A stretch of 64,000 nt of DNA from Deferribacteres bacterium (GTDB lineage Bacteria > Zhuqueibacterota > Zhuqueibacteria > Zhuqueibacterales > Geothermadaptataceae): the NCBI GenBank assembly GCA_020633675.1, contig JACKDE010000001.1:1-64000 (forward strand), written 5' to 3'. Within the stretch, counting starts at the first letter, position 1. Each line of letters opens with the position of its first letter. A program made the position numbers and the translations under genes. Shown piece by piece: positions 53,670 through 62,620 of this stretch. Below the pieces are notes generated by a model. It worked only from the letters and a program-made list of their open reading frames with translations, was not told where the DNA came from and did not search any database.

Positions 53670-56525
53670 TTATTTCATCAGCACCAGCTTGCGCTGACTG
53701 GTGAAACTGTTGGCCGAGATGCGATACAGATAGACACCGCTCGCAACTTTTTTGCCGCTGTCATCTTTCGCGTCCCATTTGATATTGTGCCAACCGGCAG
53801 CATACTCCTGTGAGACCAGTTCACGAACCAGTTGACCCGTGTTGTTAAAGATCTTCAGGGAGACGTTGCTGGCTTCAGGCAGCGCAAAACTAATGGTGGT
53901 CGAAGGATTGAACGGATTCGGATAATTCTGCGAGAGTTCAAAATCGGTCACGATGGGCGCGTCCGCAATCGCGTCGTCGTCCAGTGCGATCGGCTCAACT
54001 CGCTTCGGTACTGCAACCGGCGAATCATGGTGATGAATCGGCACATCTTTGTCTACAGTGACTTTGTCAGCAAAAACGGCGCCTTTGAACGCATCGCCAT
54101 ACGAGAAGTGGACTTCCGCTTTCGGTGCGACGATATTGCCCATGATCAGGCTGTATTTACCGATATCGATCTTGTTGCTTTGCAGGCTGTTGAAGGTAAC
54201 CGCTTTGGTGCTGCCGCCGACGACCTGAATTTCAATGGCATCATCGAAATCCAAATCGCTGACAACGTTGACGACCACAGGACCAGCCGAGACATCGCAG
54301 ACGATGGTCGCCAGTCTGTCCGTATCCAGTTCATCCACATTGTAGTCGCCCGTACTCAGGAACAGCGTGGCTTTTTTCGCAACTTTGATCTTGCCATAGT
54401 TGCCCGGCGCCAAGGTCAACGGATGCGATTTGGTCGCTGTTTTGTCGGCTCCACCCGCTGTGTACGAAGGCGATGGCAGAGCCACAGGACCCACGCCGCC
54501 TTCGGAAGTCGTGCCATAAACAGATGCATTACCGAAGATACGCAGATCGTCGCCCGCTTTGACATCGCCGTTAATGGTGTTGTTGCTTTCAATGGTGGCG
54601 TCAACAACTGCGGTGACATTGCCGCTGTGATAGCCTGGCAGACCTTCATGGAAGTTGACGTCGCCGTTGGAGTGAATGTGGCCAAAGGATTCTCTGTTGC
54701 CGTCGAGTTTGATGTTATCTTCGGCAACGAAGACGAAATCCTTCGGACGAACCACTTTGTACGGACGCATCATTTCATTGTCCTCGTGATCGAGGATGTG
54801 GCAGTGCCAGACGTAGCCCGGTTCTGCCGTCGCATCGAACGGATAGTCAATGAAGGTGCCGAGTGGTGTATCGATCGGCTGGAAGCGGACGACAATTCGT
54901 GAGACCTGTCCAGGAAACATCACGAAGGTGTCTTTCCAACCTTGCTCATTTTCTTGCGGTTCCTCTGCAGGTCCAACCAGGTATGGCGCCAGGTTCGGAT
55001 TGGTTACGGTTTCGGTTGGAACAACCGGATTCAGGGTAAACCACTCCGCTCTGTAGCCATCAGCGTCTACATCTTGACGGCTGTGAGGTTGGAACTGTGT
55101 CAAATGCAGGTGGATCGGGTGGGCGTCAACAGTCAGGTTGACCACTTCCCAGATTTCGGTGGCGCCCAGAATTGGCAGTTCTGAAATGGTGGCGCCCCAT
55201 TTTTTGCCGTCGAGGAACATCGCCAGTGGACCACCGGGACCTTCTTCTTCCACCAGCGTCAACTGGCGACGGACGGTCGGATTGGTGAGCTCGGGAATGA
55301 CATTCAGCGTCGAGGCGATATTGGGATCGTCGAAATCAGAAACTTTCGCACCCTTGACGCGGAACTGAAGAATCTCGTCCATACCGGGTTCGATAGGATC
55401 GCCATCCGGGTATGGGCTTCGGGCAACATTGGTCAATAGAAAATTGGTGCCGTCCGGTACGTCGCTGAAATCAACGACGACATCAGCACGTTCGCCAGGG
55501 CCGATAACCAGGGTGTCGATTGCGACCGGGTGTTCCAGATATCCACCATCGGTACCGATCTGGATGAACTGCATGCCAGGATAATCCAGTGCCATCTTGT
55601 AGAAACGCGCATTGGAGCCGTTCAGGAAGCGGAAACGATATTTGCGGCGTTCGACCTCTTTATGTGGCCAGATCACGCCATTGACAACCATGATGTCACC
55701 AAAGAATTCCGGGCCCCATTTCGGGTGCACGGTCGGATTGGTGGGCTCGCTCGGAAACAGCAGGGAACCGTCGGTGTTGAGCATGCGGTCCTGCAGCACA
55801 ATTTCGATTTCCTGATCGCCGGATGGCAGGTTCAGACTGGTTTCGGTGGCAGGATCGCGCAGCATGTAAAAACCGGCCAAACCCATGTACACGTTCAGAC
55901 GGGTGATGCCGAGAACATGGTCGTGGTACCACAGGGTAGTAGGTGGTTGCTCATTGTGATACATGTAAATTTCTTTGGTATATTCCGGGCCTTTGATCCC
56001 GTTGCCGGGCGTGTACCAGGTATTCGGGCCGCCGTCGCTTTCAGGCTCGACTTCTGCGCCGTGTAAATGCACAGTCAACGGCACCGGGCCATCATAATCA
56101 TTGGAAGTGTGCTGGCTGATATCCATGCCTTCATTCAATGGATCTGCCCAATGCAGACTCTTGTCGATAGGTAATGGATGCTTGATACCATCCAGATTGT
56201 TGGTCCATTTGACTCGTGTCGGCACATTTCTGGTCGCTTCAATGGTTGCAGCCGGGAACGTTGCTGTTGCTTGTGAAGTGCCATAGCCCCACAAGGTGGT
56301 TGGTGGCAGATCGCTATGGAGCTTTTGGGAAATTTCATAAGCTCCGATTTCCAAATAAGTACCGGTCAGTTTTGCCGGCTTTGGCAAAGCATCCTTGTAT
56401 TTGGTGATCGTGCTTGGATCAAGCTTTGTTTGCGCGAACAACATCGGCGCGCACAGCAGCAAAAACGTGAGAACGCTTACAAATACCTTCGGAATCGGAG
56501 TAGAGGTCTGTCGCATTTTCGTCAT
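53670..56525 (-). CDS. secreted multicopper oxidase with C-terminal sorting domain
   Basis: The 951-residue protein has a signal peptide (VFVSVLTFLLLCAPMLFAQ). The three-cupredoxin oxidase (about 40-600) is of the CotA/bilirubin-oxidase type. All four copper motifs are intact: TVHLHG, TLWYHDH, DAHPIHLHLTQF and WHCHILDHEDNEMM, the last with the type-1 Cys and a Met axial ligand. It should oxidise phenols, metals or pigments with O2. Residues of about 600-840 form a beta-rich module (FGHIHSNGDVNFHEG, VTAVVDATIESNNTINGDV), like polymer-forming or DUF7305-type repeats. A sorting/FlgD-like domain follows (NYPNPFNPSTTISF). The ATG at 56525 is preferred since GAGGG lies 8 nt upstream. Confidence 0.92.
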   Translation of the reverse strand: MTKMRQTSTPIPKVFVSVLTFLLLCAPMLFAQTKLDPSTITKYKDALPKPAKLTGTYLEIGAYEISQKLHSDLPPTTLWGYGTSQATATFPAATIEATRNVPTRVKWTNNLDGIKHPLPIDKSLHWADPLNEGMDISQHTSNDYDGPVPLTVHLHGAEVEPESDGGPNTWYTPGNGIKGPEYTKEIYMYHNEQPPTTLWYHDHVLGITRLNVYMGLAGFYMLRDPATETSLNLPSGDQEIEIVLQDRMLNTDGSLLFPSEPTNPTVHPKWGPEFFGDIMVVNGVIWPHKEVERRKYRFRFLNGSNARFYKMALDYPGMQFIQIGTDGGYLEHPVAIDTLVIGPGERADVVVDFSDVPDGTNFLLTNVARSPYPDGDPIEPGMDEILQFRVKGAKVSDFDDPNIASTLNVIPELTNPTVRRQLTLVEEEGPGGPLAMFLDGKKWGATISELPILGATEIWEVVNLTVDAHPIHLHLTQFQPHSRQDVDADGYRAEWFTLNPVVPTETVTNPNLAPYLVGPAEEPQENEQGWKDTFVMFPGQVSRIVVRFQPIDTPLGTFIDYPFDATAEPGYVWHCHILDHEDNEMMRPYKVVRPKDFVFVAEDNIKLDGNRESFGHIHSNGDVNFHEGLPGYHSGNVTAVVDATIESNNTINGDVKAGDDLRIFGNASVYGTTSEGGVGPVALPSPSYTAGGADKTATKSHPLTLAPGNYGKIKVAKKATLFLSTGDYNVDELDTDRLATIVCDVSAGPVVVNVVSDLDFDDAIEIQVVGGSTKAVTFNSLQSNKIDIGKYSLIMGNIVAPKAEVHFSYGDAFKGAVFADKVTVDKDVPIHHHDSPVAVPKRVEPIALDDDAIADAPIVTDFELSQNYPNPFNPSTTISFALPEASNVSLKIFNNTGQLVRELVSQEYAAGWHNIKWDAKDDSGKKVASGVYLYRISANSFTSQRKLVLMK

Positions 56526-57430
56526 CTTACATACCCTCATAAATGTCGTCTAAATGGCTTCCGGCAAGGCCATTTTGTAAGACTCAATTCGTTTCTTAAA
56601 TTTTAATAAACTCTCATCGACTACACGCTTGGCGGACTGCCATCCATAAGCCTGCACATCGATATCTCAAAAATTAAACTACTAGATAACGGTGTGCGGC
56701 AATTGCATTGTTTTTGTTTAGTCTCTTCTGTGGATTATCACCTCCTCACAGCCCATTACATAGAATGATTGATCAATGAGTTAAATGATTCTTTATTGTT
56801 TGTTTGGATATTGTCGTAAAAACTGTGCGCAGCTTGGCGTAGCACCAATGCGCATGTTTATTTCTGTTGGATGAAAAAGGAGAGTCCATTCTCGGAAGGA
56901 ATTGCCAGCATTGTCTACACGCAGCAAAAATCATCTCTGCTGCCAAATTTTGAATGCGGGCAAAAGAGGAGCCATCATGGCTCCGGCAGTTTCAAAATTG
57001 AGACTGTTTCGTCATTTAATCAAAATGACATCTCTTAAATACAGTTGTCTTTCAGCAGTGCGAAAAAAAATTCTTAAAAAATTTGATATTTTACAAAAGG
57101 GAAGTTGTGCCCAAATCGAGCGTAGCTTTAAGGTTTCCTTCAGTAGATTCTTGGTGTTTCTGCAGCCTTGCGCTTTGTGGTGTTTCGCAAAATTCGACTT
57201 CTGTTTGACCCAGTTGCCAAAGTGAGTTGTCGGATGCGAATCGTCCCTGCCCATGTGGATATTTGAAAGCCTCAAGTACTTCCAATTTTAAAAACAACCA
57301 GTAATACTGATCGTTTCCGGGAGTTGCGAACATTTTTTTTGTGTTCATTCTACATTTTACATTCGCTTCATCTGAGCATAAAACAGGCTGGTTATGATGC
57401 ACGGATAAAGTGCGTTCAGCGAAATTCTTT

Positions 57431-57540
57431 TCCGCCTGAGTGGAAAGGCACCTTCATGCTGAGCGGCGTCGAACCATGCAGATTTTGAGCATGAGACAGA
57501 AGGCTTCTGATCGCCTACGACAATGCTCGAGCTGAAGAAT
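57431..57540 (+). repeat. dispersed palindromic repeat, copy C (diverged)
   Basis: Shares TTCATGCTGAGCGGCGTCGAACCATG (in two parts, 57453-57479), ATTTTGAGC and GCTGAAGAAT with copies A and B in the same order. The stem has mismatches (CTTCATGCT against ACCATGCAG). Its left end CCTGAGTGG resembles the GAGTTC ends of the others. It runs straight into the inverted-repeat element at 57551. Confidence 0.65.
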
Positions 57541-57550
57541 CTGATATTTA

Positions 57551-57754
57551 AACGTGAGTTCGGCGTAAGGAATAGATTGAGAAACGTGCTTCTTAGCCTC
57601 TTAAAAGTCCACCTTCGAAGGGGGATTTAGGGGGATGTCACCGGAATTAGGCTTTAAAATCGACCCGAAACATCCCCCTGCCCCATTCAAAGGGAGAAAA
57701 AGAAATGCTTTTTGTATAAAACAAATCAAAGATTTTTTGGATCGAACTCACGTT
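57551..57754. repeat. 204-bp nested inverted-repeat element (MITE-like)
   Basis: Outer arms AACGTGAGTTCG (57551-57562) and CGAACTCACGTT (57743-57754) are perfect 12-bp inverted repeats. Inside, CCTTCGAAGGGGGATTTAG continuing to GGGGATG (57612-57637) is mirrored imperfectly by CATCCCCCTGCCCCATTCAA continuing to AGGG (57671-57694). The outer arms have the same sequence as the ends of the dispersed repeats A and B. No transposase is present, so if mobile it would depend on another element. Confidence 0.75.
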
Positions 57755-57951
57755 ATTTTAGGTAATTCGGATTTACGCTAAATACTGTTGCATGCAGTCA
57801 GGTTGTTTTAACAGGAAGGGTATTCGCAGGGAACAAATCAATAAAGACGGACTTGTCCTGTGAGATGAGGGGAAGGGTACTGTTTATTGGGAGCGTGCGG
57901 TTCGCATGTGTTGCTGTGCTCGGTTGGGAAAACGGGGTGGCGGCAAGGTCT

Positions 57952-58956
57952 CTACTCGATTTTAGAAACCAGTTCCTCGCTGATGGGAAAATCAATTCTG
58001 GCAGCAACGGCACGGTGATCGGAAAATGGCGACCAAATCAAATCGCAATGATCGACTTCGAATTTGCGCGAGACCCAGATGTGGTCGATGGTCAGCAGTG
58101 GCACAGGTTGCGGCCAGGTTTCCGCAAGGCCGCTGCCGCTGGTTTCAAACGCTTGATACAAATGCTCGCGGAACGGCTCAAAATAGGTCGACTGCAGGGG
58201 GGTGTTGAAATCGCCCATCACAATGAGCTTCTCCTGCGCATGGGCGCGAATGAGCTTTTGCAACGGCTCAAAAACAACCGCACGCGAGCGCATCGGATCC
58301 GCGTCGACATCGACCAGCAGCAGCGTGAACTGTTCGCCGCGCAATGCGATTTTGAGCAAGTGATAGTAGCCCCGCCGATTCAGCGTGCCACTCTCCTGAG
58401 AAATGATTTCACCCTTTGTCATGACCAGCATCTGCTTGCGCAAAAAGGCAACCTGGTGATCCGGGAAGGCAGCCTGCCACTGGCTTTGATGTCTCTCCTT
58501 AATGCCGGATTCGACAAGCCCGATAATATCGGCATCATCCTGGCGGATAAACTCGACCTTTTGGTTGGTATCTTTGTAGTTTGCGGTGTTGCTAAAAAAA
58601 AGCCTGACCTGGCCGGCGGCGTGCGTTGCTGAACTGACGGAGAGGCTTTGTACAGGCCATGCCACCAGGCACATGCTCGCAAACGCCAGCGTGACTTTCG
58701 CCAGCCGGTTTTGCCTGTTCAGTTGATGGATGCCTGCTACCAAAAAACCGAGTACGGCGAGCACCGGCAAGGGTGTCATGTAAAAGACAACCGCGAGATC
58801 ATCGATGCGATCCTTGATGAACCAATGAATAATCAGGGTGATAAAGTAGATGCCGCCCAGCAGATTACCGAGCAGAAGCGCACTTTGTCGCAGCAAGGAA
58901 ATGATTGAAAAAGAGTTGGCTCTGGCCAACAAAACAGGGACGTGTTTCTCGTTCAA
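57952..58956 (-). CDS. membrane-anchored endonuclease/exonuclease/phosphatase family protein
   Basis: The 334-residue protein has about three N-terminal membrane helices (LLLGNLLGGIYFITLIIHWFI, LAVVFYMTPLPVLAVLGFLVAG, VTLAFASMCLVAWPVQSL). An EEP catalytic domain follows from about residue 120: ADIIGLVESG with the metal Glu, LIVMGDFNTP with the Asp/Asn pair, TIDHIWVS and FSDHRAVAARI with the terminal Asp-His. The domain should face the periplasm. Family members hydrolyse phosphodiesters in nucleic acids or lipids; the substrate is unknown. A related protein is cut off at the right edge of the window. Confidence 0.9.
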   Translation of the reverse strand: MNEKHVPVLLARANSFSIISLLRQSALLLGNLLGGIYFITLIIHWFIKDRIDDLAVVFYMTPLPVLAVLGFLVAGIHQLNRQNRLAKVTLAFASMCLVAWPVQSLSVSSATHAAGQVRLFFSNTANYKDTNQKVEFIRQDDADIIGLVESGIKERHQSQWQAAFPDHQVAFLRKQMLVMTKGEIISQESGTLNRRGYYHLLKIALRGEQFTLLLVDVDADPMRSRAVVFEPLQKLIRAHAQEKLIVMGDFNTPLQSTYFEPFREHLYQAFETSGSGLAETWPQPVPLLTIDHIWVSRKFEVDHCDLIWSPFSDHRAVAARIDFPISEELVSKIE

Positions 58957-59533
58957 TTTTGTCTCTCACAGATGAAGCTGTCGTGCAACCAGCTGTTTGT
59001 CCAGCAAAAACGATTGCCCAGTCCAACAGTTTTAAAAAGTAATCATCATTTATCGGCTTGAAAAAGGGGAGCGACCGATCGAAGACAATGCTACTGTATC
59101 AACCGGCCAATAGTTTCGCGCAGCGGCAATATAACAAAAGATTTTGATAAAGTGCAGAAAAAAAGACAAACGGGAGAGATAAGGGGGAAAAACGAACCGG
59201 GCTGTCTCCAACCATGATCGCTTATTTTGTGGTCTATTTCATAAATACAGTGATGCAATATCTGATGTAGGGTTAACATATTTTGGACACGCTTTACATG
59301 ATGAACAAGATGAAAGCATCCTGTCTATCTTGTTCATCATGCAAACAATTTTTAAGCAATCGCAATTGTGAAGTCATGTGCTTGGCCTTTCGATACACCA
59401 TGCCTCGACAGAGCACATCTGTGAATTGCCGCAAATTATTGGGCCGATGCCGTGCAGCTAAGGAACCTCGCCTGAAGGCCAAAGCCGGGCTGAATTGTAC
59501 GGTATTGGTTTTGAACAGCCCCGGTAAAAATTT
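58957..59533. other. 577-bp intergenic region
   Basis: No gene is supported. It contains the 15-bp inverted repeat at 59297-59341. The short frames here have no coding character. Confidence 0.6.
59297..59341. repeat. 15-bp perfect inverted repeat
   Basis: CATGATGAACAAGAT (59297-59311) and ATCTTGTTCATCATG (59327-59341) with a 15-nt spacer that contains CATCCTGTC. The words belong to a type of dispersed intergenic repeat (tgttcatcttgttcatcc) seen in many environmental genomes. It lies about 190 nt beyond the stop codon of the RND gene and might end its transcript. Confidence 0.85.
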
Positions 59534-62500
59534 TTATGAAGACGCAACGTTTTCACCAGCCACTTTTTGACCAAATTTGCCATACAGCACCGGCAGCACG
59601 AACAGGTTCAGCACGGTCGAGCTGATCAGGCCGCCGAGAATGACAATCGCCATCGGGTGCTCGATTTCCTGGCCGGGCCGGTTACCGCCGAGCACGATTG
59701 GCAGGAGTGCCAACGCAGCTGCGAGCGCGGTCATCAAGATCGGCGACAAACGCTCTTTGGCGCCACGAATGATCAGGTCGATGCCGAATGCAACGCTCTC
59801 TTCTTTTTGCAAATGCCGGTAGTGGCTGATCAGCATAATGCTGTTGCGCGCGGCGATGCCGAGCACCGTGACGAAGCCGATCAGCGCACCCAGGCTGAGT
59901 ACACCGCCGGTCAGGATGACGCTGAATACGCCACCAGCCAGCGCGAACGGCAGGCTGAGCAGAATCAACAGCGCCAGCCGCACCGAGCCGAAATCGGCAT
60001 GCAAAATCAGGAAAATCGCAACCAGCACGATCAGCGACAGCGCAAACAAGCGGTTTTTGGAAGCTTGTTGTGCGGCATATTCTCCGAGGAATTCGGCGTG
60101 GTAGCCGCGCTCGAATGGCACAGCGCTGACTTTGCGCTCGATGTCTTTTGCCACGCTGCCGAGGTCGCGGCCGCGCACATTACAGGTCACCTCAGTGTAC
60201 CGCGACGCAGCTTCGCGGGTGATGAGATTCGGCATGGGTGCGATCACCAACTCCGCGACATCGCGCAGCGGCACAAGCCCGCCAGTCGGCGTTTCAATCA
60301 TCAGGTTACGGATCGCCTCCGGGCTGGTGCGTATGCTCGGCTGCCCCCAAACCACAACATCGAAACTTTTTTGGCCTTCGTAAAACTCACCGACTTTGGC
60401 GCCCTTGATCAGCGTGGTGGTCGCACGGCGGATATCGCCCGGGGTCAACCCAAAGCGCGCCGCTGCCCGCGGCCGAACCTGTACTTCCATTTGCGGTACC
60501 AGAATTTGCGGCTGCACTTTCAAGTCTGCGATGCCGTCGATATTCGCCATGGCTGCGCGCACGGACTCTGCATGGTCGCGCAGCATTTCGAGATCGTCGC
60601 CGTAGATGCGCACCACCAGCGTGGCGCTGGCGCCGGTCAACACTTCTTTGATGCGCTCGCGCAAGTAGGTCAGCAAATCGCGGTACAGGCCGGGGTAGCC
60701 ATCCACCACCGCCTGGATTTTAGCCACCGTCGGTTCGTAATCGACCTTGGGATCGAGGCTGATCCAGAGTTCGGTAAAATTGGGTCCGACGACTTCATCG
60801 GCTACCTCGGCGCGTCCGATGTGCGAGCCGAAATTGCGCACGCCGGGAATGGCGCGCAATTCTTTGCTGGCGCGCTCGGTGATGCGCTCCATCGCCTGCA
60901 GCGAGGTACCGGGCTTTTCCACCCAATGCATTAAAAAATCGTATTCTTTGAAGTGCGGTAAGAATTCTTCGCCTAAAAATGGTAAAGTCAGTCCGGCCAC
61001 CGCAAGCGTGGTCACGAAAACGGTGCCGATGCGTCGCGGCTGTTCGATCAACTTCGGCAGGAAGTTTTCGTAGCGCTGTTTGAGCCAGACAACCAGTGGC
61101 GCATCTTTCTGGCTATGGGTCGCATTCGGCAAAAGAATCAGCGACAGGGCCGGGGTGAGCGTGAGCGCAACCAGCAGCGAAGCCAGAATGGCCAGCACAT
61201 ACGACAGCGCCAGGGGCTGGAAAAACGCGCCTGAAACACCTTCAAGCAAAAACACCGGCAGCAGCACCAGCGCGACAATCACGCTGCCGTAAACCACCGC
61301 GCTGCGCACTTCCAGCGAGGCATTGAGTACGACTTTGAAAGCTGGCAACGGATTTTTCGAAGCGCGATTAAGGCGCAGCCGTCGCATAATATTTTCGACA
61401 TCGATAATTGCATCGTCGACAACCTCGCCGAGTGCGATTACCAAACCGGCGAGCACCATCGTGTTAATGGTACCGCCGCGATAATGCAGCAACAGCGCGG
61501 CCGCCAACAGCGAGGTCGGGATCGCCAGCACGCTGATGAGTGCGGTGCGCCAATCGTTGAGAAAAAACACCAGCACCAAAATCACCAGCACGCAGCCGAT
61601 GAGCATGGCGCTGTTGAGATTGGCCAGCGACATTTCGATGAAAGTGGCCGGCCGGAAAATGCTGGAATCGATTTCGAGATCACCGAGACCGGGACGCAGC
61701 AACTCCAGCGTAGCCTCAACCTTGCGCGTAACCTCAAGCGTGTTGCCCCAGGGTTGCTTTTCGACGATCAGCAGCAAGCCCGGGCCATCATTGATAACCG
61801 CATCGCCGATAGCCGGCGGCGTGCCTTCAGTGAGCTCGGCAACGTTGCCAAGCGTGAGTGGGGTGCCATTGCGGAAAGCCACGGGGGTGTGCTCCAGGTC
61901 TTCCGGTGCCTGCACATTTGATGCGTGCGAGACGGCGAAGCGCTGGCTCTCAGTATCGACAAAACCGCCACCACCGATTTCGGTGGCATCGCGGGTAGCG
62001 CGCAGCACATCGTCGAGGGCAACGCCGTGCGCTTGCAAGCGTTGTGGGTCGACCAGAACCTGAATTTGCCGGTCGCGCTGGCCCCAAATTGCGACATTGG
62101 CCACACCGGGAATCGCCATCAGGCGCGGACGGATGGTCCATTTGGCGATGGTGGTCATGTCGACTTGTGAGAGCTTTTCGGAAGAAATGCCGATTTTCAT
62201 CACCCGGCTGGTGGAAGACAGCGGCGATAAAATAACAGGCGGATGAGCAGCGTCCGGCAGGGTCGCGGCAACTTGTGCCAGCCGTTCTTGTACCAGTTGA
62301 CGCGCTTTCAGCAAGTCGGTGGATTCTTCAAAATAGAGCACCACCGACGACAAGCCGAGCACCGATTTGGAACGGATTTTTTTGAGCCATGACACACCGT
62401 TGAGGGCATTTTCAATCGGAATGCTGACCAGCGCTTCCACTTCGGGCGTTGACAGCCCCGGGGCTTCGGTCTGAATCTCAACCAGTGGCGGCGCAAATTC

Positions 62501-62620
62501 CGGAAAAACATCGAAAGCCGTGGTACTGAGAATGCGTGAGCCGCCGATCATCGCAATGACCGTCAGCACAACGATCGCCACACGCAGGCGCAGTGAGGTC
62601 GATACCAGCCATTGCATCAT
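59534..62620 (-). CDS. RND efflux permease, heavy-metal (CzcA/CusA-like) type
   Basis: The 1,028-residue protein has the full twelve-helix RND plan. It is of the HME class: FDVFPEFAPPLVEIQTEAPGLS at the start, LVIALGEVVDDAIIDVENIMRRLR in TM4 with two Asp for proton flow, and LGIAARNSIMLISHYRHLQ in TM10-11. HME pumps export metal ions such as Cu, Ag, Zn, Co or Ni; the metal cannot be read from this sequence. Its ATG overlaps the stop of the adaptor gene by 4 nt. No dedicated TolC gene lies in the visible part of the operon. Confidence 0.92.
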   Translation of the reverse strand: MMQWLVSTSLRLRVAIVVLTVIAMIGGSRILSTTAFDVFPEFAPPLVEIQTEAPGLSTPEVEALVSIPIENALNGVSWLKKIRSKSVLGLSSVVLYFEESTDLLKARQLVQERLAQVAATLPDAAHPPVILSPLSSTSRVMKIGISSEKLSQVDMTTIAKWTIRPRLMAIPGVANVAIWGQRDRQIQVLVDPQRLQAHGVALDDVLRATRDATEIGGGGFVDTESQRFAVSHASNVQAPEDLEHTPVAFRNGTPLTLGNVAELTEGTPPAIGDAVINDGPGLLLIVEKQPWGNTLEVTRKVEATLELLRPGLGDLEIDSSIFRPATFIEMSLANLNSAMLIGCVLVILVLVFFLNDWRTALISVLAIPTSLLAAALLLHYRGGTINTMVLAGLVIALGEVVDDAIIDVENIMRRLRLNRASKNPLPAFKVVLNASLEVRSAVVYGSVIVALVLLPVFLLEGVSGAFFQPLALSYVLAILASLLVALTLTPALSLILLPNATHSQKDAPLVVWLKQRYENFLPKLIEQPRRIGTVFVTTLAVAGLTLPFLGEEFLPHFKEYDFLMHWVEKPGTSLQAMERITERASKELRAIPGVRNFGSHIGRAEVADEVVGPNFTELWISLDPKVDYEPTVAKIQAVVDGYPGLYRDLLTYLRERIKEVLTGASATLVVRIYGDDLEMLRDHAESVRAAMANIDGIADLKVQPQILVPQMEVQVRPRAAARFGLTPGDIRRATTTLIKGAKVGEFYEGQKSFDVVVWGQPSIRTSPEAIRNLMIETPTGGLVPLRDVAELVIAPMPNLITREAASRYTEVTCNVRGRDLGSVAKDIERKVSAVPFERGYHAEFLGEYAAQQASKNRLFALSLIVLVAIFLILHADFGSVRLALLILLSLPFALAGGVFSVILTGGVLSLGALIGFVTVLGIAARNSIMLISHYRHLQKEESVAFGIDLIIRGAKERLSPILMTALAAALALLPIVLGGNRPGQEIEHPMAIVILGGLISSTVLNLFVLPVLYGKFGQKVAGENVASS

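Larger units (their letters stand above)
56526..57951. other. 1.4-kb repeat-rich non-coding region
   Basis: The longest gene-poor stretch. It contains a 10-bp palindrome ATTGATCAAT at 56768-56777, repeat copy C (57431-57540) and a nested inverted-repeat element (57551-57754). Two weak open frames, 56902-57225 (+) and 57091-57402 (-), overlap on opposite strands. Neither has a domain or ribosome-binding site that I can recognise. Confidence 0.65.

Noticed and set aside
53832..54902. Long plus-strand frame of 356 codons opposite the multicopper oxidase
   Set aside because: It mirrors the oxidase coding sequence on the other strand; the oxidase has intact motifs, a signal peptide and a terminator.
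56720..56740. ATCACCTCCT resembling the 3' end of 16S rRNA (or AGGAGGTGAT as a strong ribosome-binding site on the minus strand)
   Set aside because: No rRNA sequence is around it, and no start codon follows at a proper distance on the minus strand.
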